Source: Chlorobiota bacterium (lineage in GTDB: Bacteria > Bacteroidota > Bacteroidia > Bacteroidales > F082). Taken from it: a stretch of 7,491 nucleotides of DNA. The position numbers were made by a program, and so were the translations under genes. Positions 1 through 7,074 of this stretch are shown piece by piece. Every line of letters begins with the position of its first letter. Within the stretch, counting starts at the first letter, position 1. The stretch spans positions 1 through 7,491 of the forward strand of contig JAUXBM010000079.1 of NCBI GenBank assembly GCA_030619415.1, given 5' to 3'. Under the pieces are notes generated by a model. It had not been told where the DNA came from. It saw only the letters and a list, made by a program, of their open reading frames with translations, and ran no database searches.

Positions 1-111
1 ACAAAGATCAGGATCGATTACGTAGATATCACCTTCAGCGATGGCATCCACCGGGCATTCGTCAATGCAGCTGCCACAAGCGGTACAGTCATCATTAATT
101 ACGTAAGCCAT
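1..111 (-). CDS. 2[4Fe-4S] ferredoxin, N-terminal part (runs off the left edge)
   Basis: A small soluble electron carrier with two [4Fe-4S] clusters, truncated by the window edge. On the minus strand the ATG is at 111-109, and 37 codons are visible, starting MAYVINDDC. The first cluster motif CxxCxxCxxxCP is complete (Cys9, Cys12, Cys15, Cys19, Pro20). The last visible codon is Cys37, which fits as the first Cys of the second motif. Clostridial-type ferredoxins are about 55-60 residues, so roughly a third is missing. There is no Shine-Dalgarno sequence, which is normal in Bacteroidota. The gene is divergent from korA, and a small ferredoxin is the expected electron acceptor of the KorAB enzyme; that partnership is inferred from context. 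The missing part could make this a longer ferredoxin-domain protein, but the spacing and the short, cluster-first N-terminus favour a stand-alone ferredoxin. Confidence 0.92.
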   Translation of the reverse strand, partial: MAYVINDDCTACGSCIDECPVDAIAEGDIYVIDPDLC

Positions 112-145
112 AGTTAACTGAATTTATTGTTGTTAATAATTGCGG

Positions 146-153
146 CAAATATA
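146..153 (-). promoter_or_regulatory. Candidate -7 box of the ferredoxin promoter
   Basis: Read on the minus strand this is TATATTTG, an exact match to the Bacteroidota -7 consensus TAnnTTTG. It lies 34 bases before the ferredoxin ATG, which would give a leader of roughly 28 bases. No TTG lies at the usual 17-23 base distance; the nearest one (minus strand, 185-183) is 29 bases upstream, so the -33 half is unsupported. Confidence 0.45.
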
Positions 154-400
154 GAGATATCCTTTTTGATTGGCATGGCTCACAAAAAAATTTTTAGAGA
201 ATCTAAATAACACATTTGGAAACACTTTTCCGGTTGACCAATTGTTACTGTTTATGCAGTATATCGGAATGTGTGAATGAATTTATAACGCAAATTGTTA
301 CAAGACAGCTGAATTTTCTAAAGATCAAAAAGCCAACACTTTGTAAGCTAATTTATAATCTTCACTAAATATGATTATGGTGTTGAAAAAATACCTTGTT

Positions 401-435
401 TTGCATGTTAGTAGTAGTTATTAAGACTAATTTTG
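401..435 (+). promoter_or_regulatory. Candidate Bacteroidota-type promoter of korAB
   Basis: A TTG at 401-403 and TAATTTTG at 428-435 match the -33 (TTG) and -7 (TAnnTTTG) elements of the Bacteroidota housekeeping sigma factor. The 24-base spacer is one base beyond the usual 17-23. Transcription would start near 441-443, leaving a leader of about 18 bases before the ATG at 460. The -7 box overlaps the TTG codon at 433-435, which argues against translation starting there. Confidence 0.45.
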
Positions 436-459
436 CTCATTAATAAAAGCAACTTATTT

Positions 460-2304
460 ATGGCTTCCAAAAAGGATAGAGTAGTCGATCTTGAGACCGC
501 AGTAATCAGGTTTGCCGGTGATTCAGGTGATGGTATGCAGTTAACAGGGAATTTGTTTTCTGACTCTACAGCGTTTGCTGGAAACGACTTTGCGACATTT
601 CCTGATTATCCTGCTGAGATACGTGCTCCGCAAGGTACAGTTTCCGGGGTATCAGGTTTTCAGATTCATTTTGGTGGAATTGATATTCACACCTCTGGTG
701 ATCTTGCTGATGTATTGATTGCCATGAATCCGGCTTCATTAAAGGCGAATATGACATGGATCACAAACGAAGCAATTATCATTGTTGATACAGATGCATT
801 TATTGAAAAAAACCTTACCAAGGCTGGGTACGAAACAAACCCATTGAAAGATGGATCACTTACGGGGCATCTGGTTGTTGAGGCCCCTGTTACTACACTT
901 ACCCGTGAAGCCGTTAAAGAATTGCACATTGACAATAAGTCGGCACAGAAATCTAAAAATATGTTTGCGTTGGGCATGGTTTTTTATATGTTCAACAGGA
1001 ATTACAAGAAAACATTTAAGTTTTTCGAACAGAAGTTTAAGGCAAATCCCCTTGTTGTTGAGGCAAACAAAAAGGTGCTGACTGCAGGTTATCATTTTGC
1101 GCACACCATCGAAGCTTTTGCGAATACTTTTAGAATAGAACCAGCTCCACTTGATTCAGGACTATACCGAAATGTGACCGGAAACCTGGCAACAGCGTGG
1201 GGATTCCTTGCTGCATCAGAAAGATCCGGCAGGAATTTATTTCTTGGATCGTACCCAATTACACCGGCTTCTGAAATATTACAGGAACTTTCGCGGCACA
1301 AACAATTTTCAGCCATTGCTTTTCAGGCTGAGGACGAAATAGCAGGAATTGTTTCTACAATTGGTGCATCATTCGCTGGTGCACTGCCTATTACAAGTAC
1401 TTCAGGCCCCGGCCTTTCGCTTAAAAGTGAAGCCATTGGGTTGGCAGTTATGATGGAATTGCCAATCGTAATTGTTGATGTTCAACGGGGTGGTCCTTCC
1501 ACGGGCTTGCCAACAAAATCAGAACAGAGTGATTTAATGCAGGCTTTGTTCGGAAGAAACGGAGAAGCACCGGTTATTGTCATGGCGGCTCAAAGCTCGG
1601 CTGATTGTTTTTATTCGGCCTATGAGGCAGCCAAGCTATCACTTGAACACATGACACCGGTAATTCTGCTCACGGATGGTTCTCTGGCAAATGGTTCGGA
1701 AGTATTTAAAATTCCAAAAGTTAAGGCATTGCCCGGTATCAAGCCTCCCATCGTAAAAGCAAACGATCCTGATTATCAACCCTACCGAAGAGATCCTGAA
1801 AAACTTTCCCGGTTCTGGGCTATCCCGGGAACTGAAGGTTTGCGTCACAGGATAGGTGGTCTTGAAAAACAGGATATTACCGGTAATGTTTCACACGATC
1901 CGCACAACCATCAAAAGATGACTGACCTGAGAAAAGAAAAAGTGAAACGGGTTGCAAATTACATCCCTGAATTAGAGGTAATTGGTAAAGAAGAAGAGGA
2001 GTTGTTAATCGTTGGCTGGGGAGGCACATATGGCGTAATGCTAACGGCTGTTCAGGATATGCGAAAAGAAGGAAAATCCATTGGCCTGGCACATTTTAAG
2101 CACATCATGCCGCTTCCGAAAAACACAAAAGAGGCGATATCAAAATATAAAAAGATACTTGTTTGTGAATTAAATAGCGGTCAGTTTGTGAGCTATTTAA
2201 GGATGACTTTCCCTGATATTGAATATCTTCAGTACAATAAAATTCAGGGGTTGCCATTTATGGTGAAAGAACTTAAAGAGCTATTTAATACCTACCTTAA
2301 CTAA
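460..2304 (+). CDS. korA: 2-oxoacid:ferredoxin oxidoreductase, fused gamma-alpha subunit (probably 2-oxoglutarate)
   Basis: The larger subunit of a CoA-dependent, thiamine diphosphate enzyme that oxidatively decarboxylates a 2-oxoacid to its acyl-CoA and reduces ferredoxin, in the cytoplasm. With the ATG at 460 it has 614 residues. The N-terminal gamma-type domain (about 14-200) opens with FAGDSGDGMQLTG (18-30). The alpha domain starts near 241 with GNLATAWG, then YPITPASE (265-272), the substrate/CoA-side motif. TSGPGLSLKSEAIGLA (314-329) and RGGPSTGLPTKSEQSD (343-358) follow. A C-terminal transketolase-like domain includes LLIVGWGGTYG (515-525). Length and fusion are typical of Bacteroidota KorA. 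The frame is open upstream to a TTG at 433, but that codon lies inside the predicted -7 box, and family members start close to the FAGDSGDG motif. korB follows after 6 bases, so the two form an operon. Substrate is inferred from family resemblance; a broader 2-oxoacid range, or a branched-chain or pyruvate-like use, cannot be excluded. Confidence 0.94.
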   Translation: MASKKDRVVDLETAVIRFAGDSGDGMQLTGNLFSDSTAFAGNDFATFPDYPAEIRAPQGTVSGVSGFQIHFGGIDIHTSGDLADVLIAMNPASLKANMTWITNEAIIIVDTDAFIEKNLTKAGYETNPLKDGSLTGHLVVEAPVTTLTREAVKELHIDNKSAQKSKNMFALGMVFYMFNRNYKKTFKFFEQKFKANPLVVEANKKVLTAGYHFAHTIEAFANTFRIEPAPLDSGLYRNVTGNLATAWGFLAASERSGRNLFLGSYPITPASEILQELSRHKQFSAIAFQAEDEIAGIVSTIGASFAGALPITSTSGPGLSLKSEAIGLAVMMELPIVIVDVQRGGPSTGLPTKSEQSDLMQALFGRNGEAPVIVMAAQSSADCFYSAYEAAKLSLEHMTPVILLTDGSLANGSEVFKIPKVKALPGIKPPIVKANDPDYQPYRRDPEKLSRFWAIPGTEGLRHRIGGLEKQDITGNVSHDPHNHQKMTDLRKEKVKRVANYIPELEVIGKEEEELLIVGWGGTYGVMLTAVQDMRKEGKSIGLAHFKHIMPLPKNTKEAISKYKKILVCELNSGQFVSYLRMTFPDIEYLQYNKIQGLPFMVKELKELFNTYLN

Positions 2305-2310
2305 GTAAGC

Positions 2311-3366
2311 ATGGAACAATTGGTAAAAACAAAAGATCTTGTCCTGAGCAAAAAGGATTTTGAAAGCGATCAGATGGTTAAATGGTGCCCGGGTTGTGGA
2401 GACCATGCCATACTAAGATCAGTAGAAAATGTATTCCCTGAACTTGGTATCCCCAAAGAAGATTTTGTAGTCGTGTCGGGTATTGGTTGTTCTTCACGTT
2501 TTCCATATTATATGAATACCTACGGGATGCATGGAATTCATGGAAGGGCCGCACCACTGGCTACCGGTATTAAGTTGACCAATCCAAAGCTGAGCGTTTG
2601 GATGATTACAGGTGACGGGGATTCGCTGGCTATTGGTGGAAATCATTTTATCCACCTGGCACGACGGAATCCGGATATTAACGTTTTGCTCTTCAACAAT
2701 AAAATTTACGGACTTACAAAAGGCCAGTTTTCGCCTACCACACCAAAAGGTTCAAAAACGAAATCTTCTCCACAGGGTACTTTTGAAGTCCCTTTCAACC
2801 CAGGTGAGCTGGTAATTGGTGCCCGGGGAAAATTCTTTGCCAGGGTTGTCGATACCAATCCGAAAATGATGACAGAAGTATTTCTGGAAGCCGCCAAATA
2901 CCGGGGGGCCTCTATTATTGAAATTCTGGCAAATTGCGTCATTTTTAATAATAAAATCCATTCACTTGTTACCTCAAGGGAAACAAAAGAAGACAATCAA
3001 CTTTTCTTGCGGGCGGGTCAGCCAATGATATTTGGTAAAGAAAAAAACAGGGGACTTGTGTTAAAAGGAACCGGTTTAGAAATTGTTACGATTGGGGAAA
3101 ACGGAATAACCGAAAAAGATATCCTGGTCCATAATCCGTATGAAGTTGATCCGGGTATTCATATCATGCTTTGCGAGATGAAGGCTCCTGATTTTCCGGT
3201 TGCACTGGGAGTAATCAGATCGGTAGAAGCCGAAACCTTTGAAGCCGCCGTTTGGAATTCTATTGATTATGAAAAAGATACTTCTCCATTGAAAAAGGTG
3301 GACGACCTGCTTAGATCGGGTAATACATGGAGGATTTCTAAAAGCAATAACAACGGTAAAAAGTAG
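2311..3366 (+). CDS. korB: 2-oxoacid:ferredoxin oxidoreductase, beta subunit (TPP and [4Fe-4S] binding)
   Basis: The catalytic partner of KorA, 351 residues, carrying thiamine diphosphate and one [4Fe-4S] cluster. WCPGCGDH at 25-32 gives Cys26 and Cys29; Cys60 in GIGCSSRFP and Cys209 in ANCVIFNN fit the other cluster ligands known in this family. The TPP/Mg signature starts at GDGDS (101-105) and ends with the downstream NN at 129-130, followed by IYGLTKGQ (132-139), typical of 2-oxoacid:ferredoxin oxidoreductases. Length matches family members of about 340-350 residues. The start ATG lies 6 bases after the korA stop, so translation is probably coupled or closely linked. There is no Shine-Dalgarno sequence. 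No delta (ferredoxin-like) subunit follows, so electrons should leave to a separate ferredoxin. The C-terminal tail is short, Lys/Asn-rich and poorly conserved in appearance. Confidence 0.95.
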   Translation: MEQLVKTKDLVLSKKDFESDQMVKWCPGCGDHAILRSVENVFPELGIPKEDFVVVSGIGCSSRFPYYMNTYGMHGIHGRAAPLATGIKLTNPKLSVWMITGDGDSLAIGGNHFIHLARRNPDINVLLFNNKIYGLTKGQFSPTTPKGSKTKSSPQGTFEVPFNPGELVIGARGKFFARVVDTNPKMMTEVFLEAAKYRGASIIEILANCVIFNNKIHSLVTSRETKEDNQLFLRAGQPMIFGKEKNRGLVLKGTGLEIVTIGENGITEKDILVHNPYEVDPGIHIMLCEMKAPDFPVALGVIRSVEAETFEAAVWNSIDYEKDTSPLKKVDDLLRSGNTWRISKSNNNGKK

Positions 3367-3367
3367 G

Positions 3368-3394
3368 AGGTGCCTAAAGTGAGCTAAAGTGCCT
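3368..3394 (-). repeat. Inverted arm of the 9-bp repeat family, just after korB
   Basis: Read on the minus strand this is about three units of the same repeat seen in the array at 3457-3583, with cores GGCACTTTAG, CTCACTTTAG and GGCACCT. It begins one base after the korB stop codon. GTGCCTAAAGT at 3370-3380 is the exact reverse complement of 3461-3471. Positions 3378-3394 are the reverse complement of 3539-3554 except for one extra base. The two repeat blocks therefore face each other across about 62 bases of non-repeat sequence and could pair in the transcript. There is no T-run after it, so it is not an obvious intrinsic terminator. Confidence 0.8.
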
Positions 3395-3456
3395 GTTGTG
3401 GGATAAATTTAGTGTAAACTATCGGTTAGGCTTGGCTCTGTTAACTAAGAATCTCA

Positions 3457-3583
3457 AGGTACTTTAGGCACTCCAGGCACTCCAGGCACTCCAGGCACTC
3501 CAAGTACTTTAGGCATTTTAGGCACTCCAAAATACTCTAGGCACTTTAGTCACTCCAAGTACTTTAGTCACTCCAAACACTTT
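3457..3583 (+). repeat. Degenerate 9-bp tandem repeat, 14 units, upstream of tilS
   Basis: Fourteen head-to-tail units, all 9 bases except one of 10 (3529-3538), fill 127 bases. Four consecutive units at 3466-3501 are identical AGGCACTCC and a fifth perfect copy is at 3520-3528. The rest vary around A-G-[GT]-[CT]-ACT-[CT][CT], for example AGGTACTTT, AAGTACTTT, AGTCACTCC and AGGCACTTT. Units ending in CC and TT tend to alternate outside the perfect block. The perfect block suggests recent expansion by slippage, while the varied flanks look older. The array ends 14 bases before the tilS start, so it forms that gene's upstream region. The 9-base period would keep a reading frame, but no start codon feeds it and I regard it as non-coding. 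Confidence 0.93.
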
Positions 3584-3585
3584 CT

Positions 3586-3593
3586 TAACTTTG
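3586..3593 (+). promoter_or_regulatory. Candidate -7 box of a nearly leaderless tilS promoter
   Basis: TAACTTTG is an exact match to the Bacteroidota -7 consensus TAnnTTTG and ends 4 bases before the tilS ATG. If used, transcription would start at or within a few bases of the start codon. No TTG lies at the -33 position; that stretch (about 3560-3568) consists of repeat units. Read-through from korB is an alternative source of tilS mRNA. Confidence 0.4.
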
Positions 3594-3597
3594 CTTT

Positions 3598-4926
3598 ATG
3601 ATTGAAGCATTTCAACAATTCATTCTAAAAAAAAATCTCTGCAATCCCACCAACAAAATTCTTGTTGCCGTTAGTGGTGGTGTGGATTCTGTGGTGCTCC
3701 TGGATTTGTTTGTCCGATCGGGTTATTCAGTTGCAGTAGCACATTGTAATTTTAAATTGAGGGGGGAAGAGTCAGACAATGATGAACATTTTGTTGAATT
3801 GTTGGCGAAAAAATACCAGCTGGATTTTTACACTAAAAGCTTTGATACAGAAAAATTTGCCACAGATAATAAGTGCTCCATCCAGGAAGCTGCACGTTCG
3901 TTAAGGTATAAATGGTTTGATGAATTGTGCAAAAAACAAAGTTTTGACCGGGTAGCTGTTGGCCAACACCTCGATGATCAGATGGAGACTTTTTTTATCA
4001 ATTTATTCAGGGCTGCAGGTGTTACCGGCTTGAAAGGAATGCCCGTAAAAAGAGATGACATTATCAGACCAATGTTATTTACCCGAAGGAATGAGATTGA
4101 AAAGTATGCGAAACAATTCAGGCTTCAGTTCCGGGAAGATTCATCCAACTATTCTGATAAATACCTGCGAAATCAAATCAGATATAAAATCCTTCCTGAA
4201 ATCAAGAAAGTAAAAGAGGGAGCAGAAGATGCGTTTATTAAAAGTCTTGAAAACCTTTATGAGGATGATTTAATGCTCAATCAGCTCATTGATGAAAAAC
4301 ACAGTAAATTATTCAGGCAAACTGAAAATGGTTGGGAAATTAATATGATAAAATTAAAAGAATACCAACCGCTGAATACCTGGTTATTCTACCTGCTTAA
4401 AGATTTTGGATTCAGTCGAGATCATACGAATCAAATTGCGAAGAGCCTGAATAAAGAACATTCAGGAAAAATATTCAACTCACCTTCCCATCAATTATTA
4501 ATTGACAGGGAAAATATGCTCATTCAGGAAAAACACGAAGAAGTTGAAAAAGAATATTTCATTCATGCAAATGACAAGGAAATTGAAGCACCAATAAAGA
4601 TGAAGATCAATAAACAACTATTCGATGCTTCTGTGAGATTTAAAAAAGATTTGTCAACCGCTTATTTCGATATTGATAAACTGACCTTTCCGCTAAAAAT
4701 CAGAAGGTGGAAACAAGGTGATCGGTTTATACCATTCGGCATGACCGGCAGCAAACTGGTGAGTGATTACTTGATCGACAATAAAATAAGCCGGTTTGAT
4801 AAAGAAAAGGTTTGGTTGCTTTTATCAGGGCAGAAAGTCATCTGGGTTATTGGCCGGCGTACTACTGATTGTTTTAAGATTGCTTCAAAAACCAAAGAAG
4901 TTATAGATTTTCACCTGGAAAAATAA
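3598..4926 (+). CDS. tilS: tRNA(Ile)-lysidine synthetase
   Basis: A cytoplasmic enzyme that uses ATP and lysine to convert the wobble cytidine (C34) of the CAU-anticodon tRNA(Ile) to lysidine, so that it reads AUA codons; normally essential. It has 442 residues, the usual long form. The N-terminal PP-loop ATPase domain (about 18-210) carries the signature SGGVDS at 26-31. It also has AHCNFKLRGEESDND (48-62), GQHLDDQMETF (122-132) and REDSSNYSDKYLRNQIR (179-195), all characteristic of TilS. A helical middle domain follows. The C-terminal TilS domain starts near 364 with FPLKIRRWKQGDRFIPFGM and contains KLVSDYLID (386-394) and VIWVIGRR (414-421). The start is fixed by the short N-terminal helix before the PP-loop. 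There is no Shine-Dalgarno sequence. Upstream lie the 9-bp repeat array and a -7 box 4 bases from the ATG. The gene appears intact. Confidence 0.97.
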   Translation: MIEAFQQFILKKNLCNPTNKILVAVSGGVDSVVLLDLFVRSGYSVAVAHCNFKLRGEESDNDEHFVELLAKKYQLDFYTKSFDTEKFATDNKCSIQEAARSLRYKWFDELCKKQSFDRVAVGQHLDDQMETFFINLFRAAGVTGLKGMPVKRDDIIRPMLFTRRNEIEKYAKQFRLQFREDSSNYSDKYLRNQIRYKILPEIKKVKEGAEDAFIKSLENLYEDDLMLNQLIDEKHSKLFRQTENGWEINMIKLKEYQPLNTWLFYLLKDFGFSRDHTNQIAKSLNKEHSGKIFNSPSHQLLIDRENMLIQEKHEEVEKEYFIHANDKEIEAPIKMKINKQLFDASVRFKKDLSTAYFDIDKLTFPLKIRRWKQGDRFIPFGMTGSKLVSDYLIDNKISRFDKEKVWLLLSGQKVIWVIGRRTTDCFKIASKTKEVIDFHLEK

Positions 4927-4990
4927 TCTTTTAGTGATTCCTGGTTCCTCATCAATTTTTTCTACTCAACTCGTTTTCAGGTGTAAGGAC

Positions 4991-5023
4991 TTGTCATCTG
5001 TACCGTCTTATTTAATACTTTTG
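4991..5023 (+). promoter_or_regulatory. Bacteroidota-type promoter of dsbD
   Basis: TTG at 4991-4993 and TACTTTTG at 5016-5023 fit the -33 and -7 elements (TTG and TAnnTTTG), with a 22-base spacer inside the usual 17-23 range. This is the best promoter match in the window. Transcription would begin near 5029-5031, giving a leader of about 28 bases before the ATG at 5058. It suggests dsbD is transcribed independently of tilS. Confidence 0.6.
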
Positions 5024-5057
5024 CAGTTCATTTTTTACACCATTCAGCAGGCAGGTT

Positions 5058-7067
5058 ATGAAAGGAAAGATTTTATTACTTTTTACCATTTTCAGTATTT
5101 CGATTGGGCTAAATGCCCAGATTTTAGAACCAGTAAAATGGAGCTTTTCGCAACAGAAAATCTCTGATAACGAATTTGAGCTGACCTTCAAAGCTAATAT
5201 AGATCCAACCTGGCATTTGTATTCGCAGGATATTCCGATGACTCCGCCGGCAACTACTTTCTTATTTGAAAAAAGTGACAAGTATGAGTTGCTTGGGGTG
5301 GTTGATGAAACAAGCAAAATAATTGAAGAGTATGATCCGAACTTTGAGATGATACTCAAGTACTTTGCTGATGAAGCGGTCTTCAAACAAAAAATAAAAG
5401 TACTGAACAAGGAAGCTGTAACTGTTAAAGGCTTCCTTGAGTATATGTGCTGCGATGATACCAAATGCCTCCCACCAACCGAAGTTGATTTTGAATTCGA
5501 ACTGGTACCGACAGGCGCTGTTGCGAAAGTTGAAATTGACAACGAAGAAGCGGAAATAACATCGTCTGACATCCTGGGAAAGAAAGCCTCCATGTGGGGA
5601 TTTTTCATCTTATCGTTCCTTGGCGGATTGGCAGCCATTCTAACACCTTGCGTATTTCCAATGATCCCGATGACGGTTTCATTCTTCATGAAAGAAGGAC
5701 AGGACAAAGCAAAAGGGCGTGGACAGGCCATCCTCTATGGAATAAGTATTATTGCTATTTACACCTTTATTGGTTCTGTACTCGCAGTTGTAGCCGGGCC
5801 CGATATCGCTAACTGGCTCAGTACACACTGGTTGCCGAACATCTTGTTTTTCCTGATATTCGTCATATTCGCCGCCTCATTTTTCGGGATGTTCGAAATT
5901 ACGTTGCCTCACTGGATGGTCAATAAATCGGACCAGGCTGCAGACCGTGGTGGTTTCCTCGGACCTATTTTCATGGCTTTAACTCTGGTGCTGGTTTCAT
6001 TTAGTTGTACCGGCCCAATTGTCGGGACGATACTCGTTGAATCAGCCGGCGGACAAGTTGTGAAACCGATTATCGGGATGCTCGGTTTTTCATTGGCCTT
6101 TGCATTGCCATTTACACTTTTTGCTTTCTTCCCATCATTGCTGTCCAATATACCAAAGTCGGGCGGTTGGTTGAACTCAGTAAAAGTAATCCTTGGATTC
6201 CTGGAACTGGCATTGGGCTTGAAATTCCTCAGCATTGCCGATCAAACATACCACTGGGGTATTCTTGACAGGGAAATTTATCTTGCCTTCTGGATCGTTA
6301 TTTTCTTCCTGATGGGTCTTTATTTGTTGGGAAAAATCAAATTTGCACACGATTCGGATGTCCCTTTTCTTTCGGTTCCCAGGCTAACATTCGCGATCAT
6401 CACCTTTACATTCGTGGTTTACCTCATCCCCGGAATGTTCGGGGCTCCCTTGAAATTTCTTTCGGGATACCTGCCACCACAACAAACGCATGATTTTGAT
6501 ATGAATGCGATGATCAGGAATAACGTCCAATTGTATTCCGGTTCGGGAGGAGGGAGTAATGTTCAGGAAATTTGCGAAACGCCCAAATACCATGATTTCC
6601 TTCACCTGCCACACGGATTGGAAGGTTACTTCGATTATGACCAGGCGATTAAATGTGCCAAAGAACAAAACAAACCCGTTTTTATTGATTTTACAGGACA
6701 CGGATGTGTAAACTGCCGTGAGATGGAGGCCAATGTTTGGTCAGATCCAAAAGTTCTGAAACGCCTCAGGGAAGATTATATCATTGTCGCACTTTACGTT
6801 GACGACAAAACCAAATTGTCCGAGAACGAGTGGATCACCTCAACTTATGATGGAAAATTGAAAAAGACAATAGGTAAAAAATACGCTGACTTGCAAATCA
6901 CCAAATTTGAGGTAAATGCCCAGCCGTTTTATGTATTAATGGGACACGATGGCGAAGTGCTGGTGCAGCCCCGTGCTTACGACCTCGATGTAAATGACTT
7001 TGTGGAATTTCTGGATGCCGGCGTAATAAACTTTAAAGAAGGAAAGAAAGTCTTTAAGGTGGAGTAA
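5058..7067 (+). CDS. dsbD: Protein-disulfide reductase DsbD (thiol-disulfide interchange, inner membrane)
   Basis: Carries reducing power from cytoplasmic thioredoxin across the inner membrane to periplasmic thiol proteins such as disulfide isomerases and cytochrome c maturation factors. It has 669 residues in the three-part DsbD order. A signal peptide (1-20) ends LNA before Gln21. The periplasmic N-terminal domain (about 21-165) contains YMCCDDTKCLPP, with Cys131, Cys132 and Cys137. A membrane core of about eight helices (near 179-206, 222-247, 259-280, 300-327, 335-360, 372-393, 407-425, 442-464) carries the redox pair Cys198 (TPCVFPMIP) and Cys317 (SCTGP). The C-terminal thioredoxin-like domain (about 524-669) has GHGCVNC (Cys550, Cys553) and a likely cis-Pro at 623. 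All three redox centres are present, so it should be active. An Asn/Gly/Ser-rich linker joins core and thioredoxin domain. A TTG-started gene follows after 7 bases and may be co-transcribed. Confidence 0.95.
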   Translation: MKGKILLLFTIFSISIGLNAQILEPVKWSFSQQKISDNEFELTFKANIDPTWHLYSQDIPMTPPATTFLFEKSDKYELLGVVDETSKIIEEYDPNFEMILKYFADEAVFKQKIKVLNKEAVTVKGFLEYMCCDDTKCLPPTEVDFEFELVPTGAVAKVEIDNEEAEITSSDILGKKASMWGFFILSFLGGLAAILTPCVFPMIPMTVSFFMKEGQDKAKGRGQAILYGISIIAIYTFIGSVLAVVAGPDIANWLSTHWLPNILFFLIFVIFAASFFGMFEITLPHWMVNKSDQAADRGGFLGPIFMALTLVLVSFSCTGPIVGTILVESAGGQVVKPIIGMLGFSLAFALPFTLFAFFPSLLSNIPKSGGWLNSVKVILGFLELALGLKFLSIADQTYHWGILDREIYLAFWIVIFFLMGLYLLGKIKFAHDSDVPFLSVPRLTFAIITFTFVVYLIPGMFGAPLKFLSGYLPPQQTHDFDMNAMIRNNVQLYSGSGGGSNVQEICETPKYHDFLHLPHGLEGYFDYDQAIKCAKEQNKPVFIDFTGHGCVNCREMEANVWSDPKVLKRLREDYIIVALYVDDKTKLSENEWITSTYDGKLKKTIGKKYADLQITKFEVNAQPFYVLMGHDGEVLVQPRAYDLDVNDFVEFLDAGVINFKEGKKVFKVE

Positions 7068-7074
7068 GCTTTTT

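Larger units (their letters stand above)
112..459. other. Divergent intergenic region between ferredoxin and korA
   Basis: A 348-base AT-rich region without a plausible gene in either strand. It separates two divergently transcribed redox genes and holds one candidate promoter for each: TATATTTG on the minus strand at 146-153 and TAATTTTG on the plus strand at 428-435. The middle (about 190-390) holds nothing I can name. The only repeats are two short AT-rich direct repeats, AATTGTTAC at 240-248 and 293-301 and AATTTATAA at 280-288 and 350-358, both within what chance would give in such a composition. Confidence 0.7.

Noticed and set aside
240..358. Direct repeats AATTGTTAC (240-248, 293-301) and AATTTATAA (280-288, 350-358) as regulator sites between ferredoxin and korA
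   Set aside because: Both are 9-base AT-rich words in an AT-rich region where chance repeats are expected. They have no inner symmetry and no fixed position relative to the promoters.
3365..3370. AGGAGG resembling a strong Shine-Dalgarno sequence
   Set aside because: It overlaps the korB stop codon and no start codon with a sensible frame follows at the right distance. It is part of the repeat arm region.
3457..3583. CRISPR array
   Set aside because: The units are 9 bases, head to tail, with no unique spacers and no cas genes nearby.
3449..3601. An open frame through the repeat array reading as Gly-Thr-Pro triplets, ending at a TGA that overlaps the tilS ATG
   Set aside because: It begins just after a stop at 3446-3448 and has no start codon before or near the repeats. 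The 9-base period alone explains the open frame, and the downstream part looks random.
4927..4990. Intrinsic terminator after tilS, suggested by the T-run near 4955-4962
   Set aside because: I could not find a stem of more than three base pairs before the T-run.
5012..5731. Minus-strand open frame of 239 codons opposite dsbD
   Set aside because: It lies antisense to the well-supported N-terminal and first membrane domains of DsbD. Its translation has no recognisable domain, and it covers the dsbD promoter.
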